Assembly (NCBI GenBank): GCA_002500765.1
Contig: DLSX01000230.1
Location: 1-15,686 of the forward strand
DNA from: Neorhizobium sp. UBA7851
Lineage (GTDB): Bacteria; Pseudomonadota; Alphaproteobacteria; Rhizobiales; Rhizobiaceae
Length of the DNA stretch: 15,686 bases
Direction of reading: 5' to 3'
Positions 1 through 5,988 of this stretch are shown in pieces. The translations under genes were made by a program, and so were the position numbers. Position 1 is the stretch's first letter; each line of letters opens with the position of its first letter. Below the pieces are notes generated by a model. It made no database searches and was not told the DNA's origin. It was given only the letters and a program-made list of their open reading frames with translations.

Positions 1-111
1 TTCCAGGCGGCGCTCGATCTCGTACTGAAGGGCCGCGAGCAGCCGAACGGTTATACCGAGCCGGTTCTGCACCGCCGCAGGCTGGAGCTCAAGGCAAAAC
101 TTGCCGGCTGA
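1..111 (+). CDS. glcB: C-terminal end of malate synthase G (partial)
   Basis: An open frame enters from the left edge and stops with TGA at 109-111, giving only the last 36 residues. They include the run [20 protein letters not shown], which I recognise as the typical C-terminus of malate synthase G. That enzyme condenses glyoxylate with acetyl-CoA to malate in the cytoplasm (glyoxylate and glycolate use). The rest of the protein, including the catalytic barrel, lies outside the window, so the call rests on this short tail alone. A strong hairpin with a T-tract follows 20 bases after the stop, so this gene ends its own transcript and is not part of the sugar locus to its right. Confidence 0.68.
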
Positions 112-130
112 CCATATTCGCCGGAAAAAC

Positions 131-167
131 AAAAAGGCCGCTGAAGGGCATCCTCGGCGGCTTTTTT
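131..167 (+). terminator. Rho-independent terminator, probably bidirectional
   Basis: GCCGC (137-141) pairs with GCGGC (157-161), and a partial GA/GG pairing extends into the loop. TTTTTT follows at 162-167 and AAAAA precedes the stem at 131-135. It therefore has a U-tract read from either strand. On the plus strand it ends the malate synthase transcript. On the minus strand it lies just past the stop of the IclR gene at 177. It marks the boundary between a central-metabolism gene and the sugar locus. Confidence 0.85.
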
Positions 168-176
168 CACGCAGTT

Positions 177-971
177 TCAGGTGCTGATGATTCTAAGTGG
201 GAATACCCCGCTCACCGCCCTGGTAAATTCGGACGCGACCTGCCTGACGAGCTTTGCCAGTTCGGGAACCCGCTCATTGGTAATTCGCAGCGTCGATCCG
301 GACACGGAGAGAGCACAGACGACTTCTTGGCGACCGTTATAGACGGGCGCAGCAACGCATCGCAGGCCGGGACGGTATTCCTCATCGTCGATCGAATATC
401 CCTCGGCTTCGATCACGGTGAGCTGATGATTGAGCGCATCGAAGCTGGTCAGGGTTTTCCGAGTTACTCGTTTCATGCCGTAGCGCGAAACGATCGAAGC
501 CACCTCTTCCTTGGTATAGGATGACAGGAAGGCCTTCCCCATTCCCGAGGCTGTCATCGGCGTGCGCGCGCCCACCGCCGATATTGCCTTGCTGCTTTCA
601 CGGCCCGGCACCTGATCGGCGAGAACGATGTGGCAATCATTCACGATGCCGATGTTTGCGGTCTCTCTCGTCGTATCGCGTAATTGACGGAGGAAAGGCC
701 TTGCGGCGGCGACGATGCTGTGCTCGCGCGTAAATGCCGAACCGACGGCAAATGCCCCTGCCCCGATGTGCCAGAGATTGTCGGTACGCGAACACTGAAC
801 GAATTGTCGCTGTTGCAGCGTCGTCAGCAGGCGGTGGACAGTTGTGAGCGAAAGGCCCGTGCTGCGCGCGAGATCGCTCAAGCGATAGCCCCGATCCTCC
901 TGCCCGAGAGCCTCGAGAAGTGTCATCGCCCTGTCGACCGATTGAATGCAACCGTTCAGGTTCTTCTCCAT
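177..971 (-). CDS. IclR family transcriptional regulator
   Basis: A 264-residue cytoplasmic regulator of normal IclR length. Residues about 8-68 form the winged helix-turn-helix, with the recognition segment LSDLARSTGLSLTTVHRLL. Residues about 80-255 are the effector-binding domain, with family-typical stretches such as GARTPMTASGMGKAFLSS and DDEEYRPGLRCVAAPVY. An ATG 13 codons upstream (1010) is in frame. I chose the ATG at 971 because GGGGAGGA sits 7-8 bases before it, and the product then starts where IclR proteins usually do. It diverges from a LacI gene and sits beside a transport and hydrolase operon. Two TTCCGC palindromes in that operon's control region (10388-10443) have the form expected of IclR operators, so I infer that it regulates the locus. 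The effector is unknown; IclR proteins can activate or repress. Confidence 0.93.
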   Translation of the reverse strand: MEKNLNGCIQSVDRAMTLLEALGQEDRGYRLSDLARSTGLSLTTVHRLLTTLQQRQFVQCSRTDNLWHIGAGAFAVGSAFTREHSIVAAARPFLRQLRDTTRETANIGIVNDCHIVLADQVPGRESSKAISAVGARTPMTASGMGKAFLSSYTKEEVASIVSRYGMKRVTRKTLTSFDALNHQLTVIEAEGYSIDDEEYRPGLRCVAAPVYNGRQEVVCALSVSGSTLRITNERVPELAKLVRQVASEFTRAVSGVFPLRIIST

Positions 972-1032
972 CTCAGCATCCTCCCCGATACCGGACTTTG
1001 TAGACCGCATTGCCTGCGAAACATCTGCATTG

Positions 1033-1061
1033 TTGCATTAATGGTAGCGCTACCATATGTA
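1033..1061 (+). promoter_or_regulatory. Possible promoter of the LacI gene
   Basis: TTGCAT (1033-1038) and TATGTA (1056-1061) are 17 bases apart, with the LacI-type operator between them. Both hexamers match the consensus only partly, so this is a weak call. It is supported mainly by the position of the operator and by a similar TTGCA-plus-operator layout upstream of the binding-protein gene. If correct, the LacI protein represses its own gene. Confidence 0.35.
1041..1056. promoter_or_regulatory. LacI-type operator, perfect 16-bp palindrome
   Basis: ATGGTAGCGCTACCAT is its own reverse complement over all 16 bases and has the central CG step typical of LacI/GalR-family operators. It lies between the divergent IclR (start 971) and LacI (start 1145) genes, so it can control both. 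A 13/16 copy lies upstream of the transport operon at 10342-10357. This links the LacI regulator to that operon. Confidence 0.85.
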
Positions 1062-1144
1062 GGCGTCAATAGCGCAGATCTGGCTCTATCCTTCAATTCG
1101 AATAAGAGGCAGGGTAGACCCTGATAATCGAGAGTGGGAAGCGC

Positions 1145-2248
1145 ATGGCGAGGAAGCGATCCAGCAGCCGACCGACAATTGCCGACGTGGCCGCCCTTGC
1201 GGGGGTAGGCGCCATCACCGTCTCGCGGGCGTTGCGTGAACCCGAGAAGGTCTCACAACAACTCCGCCACACGATTGATGGCGCAATCCGCACTCTCAAA
1301 TACATTCCGGACCACAATGCGAGGGCGCTGGCCTCCAGCCGCACCGATGTCGTCGCGGTGCTTGTTCCGTCACTGACGCAAAGTGTGTTCTCCGATGTCG
1401 TGCGGGGCATCTACGATGGACTCGAGGGCAGCAATCTCCGCATCGAGATCGCCAATACGCGTTACAATGACGCGATCGAAGAGCAATTGGTTCTGAACAT
1501 CGTACGGCACAAGCCGGCGGCGATAATTATCTCGGGGATCGAGCAAACGGCGGCCACGCGAGAAATGCTCGAGAATGCAGGCTGCCCCATTGTCCAGATC
1601 ATGGACCTGACGGACAGCCCAATTCAGAAAATCATCGGGTTTTCCCATGAGCGCGCGGGACTGGAAATGACCCGCCACCTTGTGGATGTTGGCTATCGCC
1701 GCATCGCATTCCTGACCGGGTGGATGAATACACGCTCAAGGGAGCGCCTGTGCGGTTATCGGAAGGCGCTTGAAGAACACGGTCTTTTTGATCCCGCCTT
1801 GATCATGAGGCGTGGTGCCGACAGTATCGAGCCGCCTCGCGTCACCGAACCGACGCAGAACGAGTTCCTATCGGCATCTATGGGGCGTGCGCTGATGGAG
1901 GAGACTCTTGATCGCCATCCTGATGTCGATGCCGTCTTCTGCAACAATGATGTCTTGTCGCTCGGTGCGCTGTTTGCCTGCCAGGCCCGCAATATCGACA
2001 TACCCGGAAGGATCGGAATCGCCGGTTTCAACGACTTCGACTACATGGAGGCAGCGCATCCTGCGCTGACGACGGTCAGGATCCACCGATGGCGCTGCGG
2101 CCATGAAGCGATGCTCGCCGTGAGAGGCCAGTTGAAGGGCGAGGATATCGGCCCGCGTATCGTTGACCTCGGTTTCGATATCATGAAGCGGGCCAGCACG
2201 AACCGGAGCAGTCAGGCCGCTACCGAAAACGGTGTTCGACAGAAGTAG
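1145..2248 (+). CDS. LacI family transcriptional regulator (GntR-like subgroup)
   Basis: A 367-residue repressor of usual LacI length plus a short tail. Residues about 10-30 carry the helix-turn-helix TIADVAALAGVGAITVSRAL. The hinge helix follows (about 56-66, DHNARALASSRT). From about 68 there is a periplasmic-binding-protein-like effector domain starting VVAVLVPSLTQSVFSDVV. Near the C-terminus is DLGFDIMKR, a stretch typical of the GntR (gluconate repressor) branch of LacI proteins. The start is supported by GTGGGAAG just upstream, a modest ribosome site. Its likely operator lies in its own promoter (1041-1056), with a degenerate copy before the ABC operon, so I infer a repressor released by the imported sugar or a breakdown product. 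Its stop is one base from the stop of the convergent ATPase gene. The inducer cannot be read from sequence. Confidence 0.94.
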   Translation: MARKRSSSRPTIADVAALAGVGAITVSRALREPEKVSQQLRHTIDGAIRTLKYIPDHNARALASSRTDVVAVLVPSLTQSVFSDVVRGIYDGLEGSNLRIEIANTRYNDAIEEQLVLNIVRHKPAAIIISGIEQTAATREMLENAGCPIVQIMDLTDSPIQKIIGFSHERAGLEMTRHLVDVGYRRIAFLTGWMNTRSRERLCGYRKALEEHGLFDPALIMRRGADSIEPPRVTEPTQNEFLSASMGRALMEETLDRHPDVDAVFCNNDVLSLGALFACQARNIDIPGRIGIAGFNDFDYMEAAHPALTTVRIHRWRCGHEAMLAVRGQLKGEDIGPRIVDLGFDIMKRASTNRSSQAATENGVRQK

Positions 2249-2249
2249 A

Positions 2250-4139
2250 TCAGGACTTCCCGCCATTCGAGCCGGCGTCGTCGAAGTCTTGGACAATATG
2301 GTCGTGCCCCACCCGGCGATATGTCCGCTTGGGAGGTACATAGTCCAAGGGACGGATCGGGCTCTTTATTTCTCCACCGGGGACAGTCCGGAGTTCGTTG
2401 CGACGGGAAGGATCGGGTATCGGCACAGCTGCCATGAGACGCTTCGTATAGGGGTGCTGGGGATTTGCGAACACCGATCGGGCCGGACCCATTTCGACGA
2501 TTTCGCCCAGATACATCACTGCGACCTTGTGGCTCATCCGCTCGACTACCGCCATGTCATGGGAAATGAACAGGTAGGAAAGGCCGAGCGATTGCTGGAG
2601 GTCGAGCAGAAGATTGACGACCTGCGCCTTGATGGAAACGTCGAGTCCGGACACCGACTCGTCGGCCACGATTACCTTGGGTTCGAGTGCCAAGGCACGG
2701 GCAATGCAGATGCGCTGTCTCTGGCCGCCGGAAAACTGTTGCGGATAGCGATTTGCGATATCCGGTGACAAGCCGACGCGAGTCAGGAGATCGGCGACCT
2801 TCTCTCGTGCCTGCTTTTTTGTGCCGAGCTTATAGGTCAGGTATGGCTCGGCAATCGCATCACCGACGCGGATGCGTGGGTTGAGGCTGGCAAACGGATC
2901 CTGAAAGATCATCTGGATATGACGCCGCGCGCCGCGCATGGCATGCCGGCCGAGCGTCAGGATGTCCGTTCCATTGATGACGATCTCGCCGCTGAACGGC
3001 TCGATCAATCTCATGATGGTGCGGCCCGTCGTCGATTTCCCGCAGCCGCTTTCACCGACCAAAGAAAGGGTCTCTCCCGCCCTGATGTCAAAGGAGATGT
3101 CTTCGACGGCATGGACACGCCCCCGTGACTTGCCGAGAAATTCACTGGGCAGTTCGAAGCGCTTGACGAGGTTTTTGACGGTGAGCACCGGCGGGCGATC
3201 GTGATCTACGGTATCCGGCCGATCAACCGGCTTCCGCAGGTTGCCGGTCTCGCGGTCGACGACGGGAAAATGCTCGGGCGCTCCCTTGTTACTCATGGAT
3301 CCGAGGCGTGGAACGGCCGCCAGAAGCGTCCTCGTATAGACATGCTTCGGATCCTCGAAAATCTGACGCGTCGTGCCGCCTTCGAGGATTTCCCCGCCGA
3401 GCATCACGACCGTGCGATCGGCGATTTCCGCAACGACGCCCATGTCGTGGGTGATGAACAGGACTGCCATGCCCTCATCGTTTTGCAGTTCCTTTATGAG
3501 TTGCAGTGTCTGTGCCTGGATGGTCACGTCGAGTGCGGTGGTCGGCTCGTCCGCGATCAGGAGCTTTGGCTTGCAGATCAGCGCCATCGCGATCATCGCT
3601 CTCTGGCGCATGCCGCCGGACAGGCTGTGTGGCAGGTCTCTCGCCCGTTCCTTGGCCGCCGGTATCCTGACCCTGTCCAGCATGCGGATGGCCTCCGCCT
3701 CCGCGGCGCTGCCGGTCAGTCGGCCGTGTATGACAAGCGCTTCCGTGATCTGGTCACCGATCGTCGCGAGCGGGTTGAGGCTTGTCATCGCCTCCTGAAA
3801 GATCATGCCGCTCCTTTGCCCGCGTATTTTGCGCATCTCTGTCTCAGAGAGCGTCAGGAGCTCTTTGCCCGCAAGCTTGATCGATCCCTCGACACGGCTG
3901 GAATGGGGAGGCAGGAGGCGCATGATTGACAATGCCGTCACACTTTTGCCCGAGCCGGATTCCCCAACGACGGCCAGAGTTTCCTTTTCTGCGATATCGA
4001 AGGAAATGCCTTTCACGATCGGCTTCCAGACGCCTTCGCTGAAAAACGAGGTCCTGAGGTTTTCTACGCGCAGGACCTCCTCCGGCGCGATCGCATCCAC
4101 TGTGGTGTCGATGACATTCGGGGAATTCGCTTGAGACAT
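2250..4139 (-). CDS. ABC transporter double ATP-binding protein (DppD-DppF fusion type)
   Basis: A 629-residue cytoplasmic ATPase with two complete nucleotide-binding domains, which powers import by the two permeases upstream. Domain 1 has Walker A GESGSGKS (59-66), signature LSGGMRQR (173-180) and Walker B LLIADEPT. Domain 2 has Walker A GESGCGKS (362-369), signature FSGGQRQR (469-476) and Walker B VIVADES, with Ser replacing the usual Pro after the catalytic Glu. Both end with the C-terminal extension of oligopeptide and nickel transporter ATPases. An in-frame ATG at 4193 would overlap the permease. I chose the ATG at 4139 because GCGGAAGC precedes it and it begins 13 bases after the permease stop. 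Fused pairs of this kind are common in rhizobia. It is the last gene of the operon, and no terminator hairpin is visible after it. Confidence 0.95.
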   Translation of the reverse strand: MSQANSPNVIDTTVDAIAPEEVLRVENLRTSFFSEGVWKPIVKGISFDIAEKETLAVVGESGSGKSVTALSIMRLLPPHSSRVEGSIKLAGKELLTLSETEMRKIRGQRSGMIFQEAMTSLNPLATIGDQITEALVIHGRLTGSAAEAEAIRMLDRVRIPAAKERARDLPHSLSGGMRQRAMIAMALICKPKLLIADEPTTALDVTIQAQTLQLIKELQNDEGMAVLFITHDMGVVAEIADRTVVMLGGEILEGGTTRQIFEDPKHVYTRTLLAAVPRLGSMSNKGAPEHFPVVDRETGNLRKPVDRPDTVDHDRPPVLTVKNLVKRFELPSEFLGKSRGRVHAVEDISFDIRAGETLSLVGESGCGKSTTGRTIMRLIEPFSGEIVINGTDILTLGRHAMRGARRHIQMIFQDPFASLNPRIRVGDAIAEPYLTYKLGTKKQAREKVADLLTRVGLSPDIANRYPQQFSGGQRQRICIARALALEPKVIVADESVSGLDVSIKAQVVNLLLDLQQSLGLSYLFISHDMAVVERMSHKVAVMYLGEIVEMGPARSVFANPQHPYTKRLMAAVPIPDPSRRNELRTVPGGEIKSPIRPLDYVPPKRTYRRVGHDHIVQDFDDAGSNGGKS

Positions 4140-4152
4140 ACTGTGCTTCCGC

Positions 4153-5037
4153 TCACTCGGCTGTCGTGGGATCGATCGCATCTCGGATCGCATCGCCGAT
4201 CAGGTTGAACGACAGGACCACCAGGGTAATCGCCGCACCCGCGCCGATGATCGGCCAGGACGAACCGAAGATGTTGTTGAGACCATCGCGGATGATGTTT
4301 CCCCAACTTGGATTGGGTGGCTGCGTCCCGATGCCCAGGAAGCTGAGCGAAGCCTCGAGCCGGATCGCCGAAGCGACCCAAAGGGTCATCAATACCACGA
4401 TCGGCGCCATGATGTTGGGAACGATATGTTTGCAGATGATGACAGGCGTGCTGACGCCCATGGAAATTGCCGCCTCGACATAGGGCTCCTGGCGGACAGA
4501 GAGCGTCTGCGCCCGTGCCACACGGGCAAACCCGGGAATGAATGCGATCGTAATGACGATGATCACGTTCCAGAAGCCGCCGCCGAGCACGGCGGCGATC
4601 ATGATCGCAAGCAGGAGCTCGGGAAATGCCAGGAGCAGATCGATCAGCCGGGAGATTATGCGGTCAGCCAAGCCGCCGAAATACCCTGCGATCACTCCAA
4701 TCATCGTTCCGACGACTGCGGCCGCAAACGGCGAGACCAAACCGAATATTAAGGAATTTCTCGAGCCATAGATCATCCTTGACAGCACGTCGCGACCAAA
4801 CTGATCGGTGCCCAGCCAATTGTCCCAGCTCGGCATGCGGTTGATCCTGAGGATCGACTGCGTCAGCGGGTCGTAGGGCGCGATCAGCGGCGCGAAAATA
4901 GCCACGCAGGCGAGTGCTATCACGACGATGGTCGCCGCGATCGTTCCCGGCCGTCGTAGGATGATGGCTCCAAGTGCCTGGAAAGGGCCCGGAGCGGGGG
5001 GAAGAAGATGCTGGGAGGTGTCGATCGCCGTGCTCAT
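4153..5037 (-). CDS. ABC transporter inner-membrane permease, DppC type
   Basis: A 294-residue permease of the family 5 (peptide/opine/nickel/oligosaccharide) importers. It has an N-terminal membrane helix at about 32-52 and the DppC hallmark WLGTDQFGRDVLSRMIYG (74-91). About five further hydrophobic segments follow, and the EAA loop that contacts the ATPase is EAAISMGVSTPVIICKHIVP (188-207). The open frame extends 24 codons further upstream. I placed the start at 5037, where the ATG shares its first base with the TGA of the upstream permease (TGATG), a layout that indicates translational coupling. It would form a heterodimeric membrane channel with the DppB-type protein. The family also carries sugars, so the dipeptide label should not be taken as the substrate. 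Confidence 0.94.
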   Translation of the reverse strand: MSTAIDTSQHLLPPAPGPFQALGAIILRRPGTIAATIVVIALACVAIFAPLIAPYDPLTQSILRINRMPSWDNWLGTDQFGRDVLSRMIYGSRNSLIFGLVSPFAAAVVGTMIGVIAGYFGGLADRIISRLIDLLLAFPELLLAIMIAAVLGGGFWNVIIVITIAFIPGFARVARAQTLSVRQEPYVEAAISMGVSTPVIICKHIVPNIMAPIVVLMTLWVASAIRLEASLSFLGIGTQPPNPSWGNIIRDGLNNIFGSSWPIIGAGAAITLVVLSFNLIGDAIRDAIDPTTAE

Positions 5038-5972
5038 CACTGCATCCTTATTCTCGGGTCGACGACAATGTAGAGGAGGTCCATGATCAGGTTGATCAGC
5101 ACCACGCACAGCGCGAGCACCACGATCCCTCCCTGGATGATGGCATAGTCGCGCTCGGCGATGGCGCTGATCAGAAGCTTGCCGATGCCGGGGCGATTGA
5201 AAACCATCTCGATCGCGACGGAACCGGAGAGCGTTGCGAGCGTCGACAGGCCAAGACCGGTGGTCAGCGGTAAGAGGGCATTGCGTAGTCCGTGACGGTA
5301 GACGACCCGGTTTTCGCTCGCCCCCTTTGCCCGCGCGGTGCGAACGAAATCCTTGCTGAGCACTTCAAGCAGGGAAGTCCGGCTCAGCCGGCCGATGAAA
5401 GCCGCCTTGACCAGTGCCAACGTCAATGCCGGCAGGACAATGTGATACATGCGGTCGACGAAACCCTCGCCGCCACCGTTGATCGGGAACCAGCCGAGAT
5501 TGAGCGCGAAGACGATGAGCAGCAGAGCGCCGAGGTAGAAGTCCGGGATCGCATAACCGATCAGCGAAAATCCTCTGACGAAACTGTCCGGTGCCTTGTT
5601 GCGGTTCCTCGCCGCAAACACCCCGAGCGGCAGCCCGATCACCACACCCATCAACATCGCGACGACGGTCAGTTCGATCGTGTAGGGCAGATTGTAGAAG
5701 ATCAGTCCGACGACATCCTGGTTGCTCATCATCGAGTTTCCAAGGTCGAGCGTCACCACGCCCTTGAGGAAATTCAGGAACTGCAGCCACAACGGATCAT
5801 TCAGGCCCATGCGTTCCCGAAACAGCGAGAGCTGCTCCTGCGTAGCGCTGTCGCCGAGTGCGGCTATGGCCGGGTCTCCGGGGAGAATGCGCATCGCGAC
5901 GAATACGAGCAGAAGAACCAGAAAGACGGTGGGTATGGCGTCCGCAAGGCGGAGCATGATGTAGCGAGCCAA
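5037..5972 (-). CDS. ABC transporter inner-membrane permease, DppB type (TTG start)
   Basis: A 311-residue permease. It opens with the family N-terminus (helix about 10-30, ending MRILPGDPA), then has a soluble segment and about five more helices. The EAA loop is RTARAKGASENRVVYRHGLR (211-230). NRPGIGKL (259-266) and DPRIRM at the C-terminus are also typical. The start codon is TTG. GGAGG (5978-5982 on this strand) is five bases before it, whereas the next in-frame ATG at 5957 is 20 bases from that site. The gene begins 16 bases after the stop of the hydrolase-like gene and overlaps the DppC-type gene by one base, so all three are co-transcribed. Confidence 0.94.
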   Translation of the reverse strand: MARYIMLRLADAIPTVFLVLLLVFVAMRILPGDPAIAALGDSATQEQLSLFRERMGLNDPLWLQFLNFLKGVVTLDLGNSMMSNQDVVGLIFYNLPYTIELTVVAMLMGVVIGLPLGVFAARNRNKAPDSFVRGFSLIGYAIPDFYLGALLLIVFALNLGWFPINGGGEGFVDRMYHIVLPALTLALVKAAFIGRLSRTSLLEVLSKDFVRTARAKGASENRVVYRHGLRNALLPLTTGLGLSTLATLSGSVAIEMVFNRPGIGKLLISAIAERDYAIIQGGIVVLALCVVLINLIMDLLYIVVDPRIRMQ

Positions 5973-5977
5973 TATCG

Positions 5978-5982
5978 CCTCC
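5978..5982 (-). promoter_or_regulatory. Ribosome binding site that sets the TTG start of the DppB-type gene
   Basis: GGAGG on the minus strand lies five bases before the TTG at 5972-5970. It favours this non-ATG start over the downstream ATG (codon 6), which would be 20 bases away. Confidence 0.75.
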
Positions 5983-5988
5983 GCTCGA

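Noticed and set aside
1011..1031. IclR-type site near the IclR gene's own promoter
   Set aside because: Only a CCGCATTGC half resembles the palindromes at 10388 and 10429; the second arm is missing or shifted.
3201..3929. 242-residue open frame on the plus strand
   Set aside because: It is antisense to the ATPase gene, whose Walker and signature motifs are intact in the other strand.
2250..4139. Ser in place of Pro after the catalytic Glu in the second Walker B
   Set aside because: Variation at this position is common in DppF-type ATPases and the catalytic Glu is present, so I do not consider it a defect.
4153..5109. Longer version of the DppC-type permease starting at 5109
   Set aside because: The extra 24 residues overlap the upstream permease and look non-coding; the TGATG junction at 5037 explains the start better.
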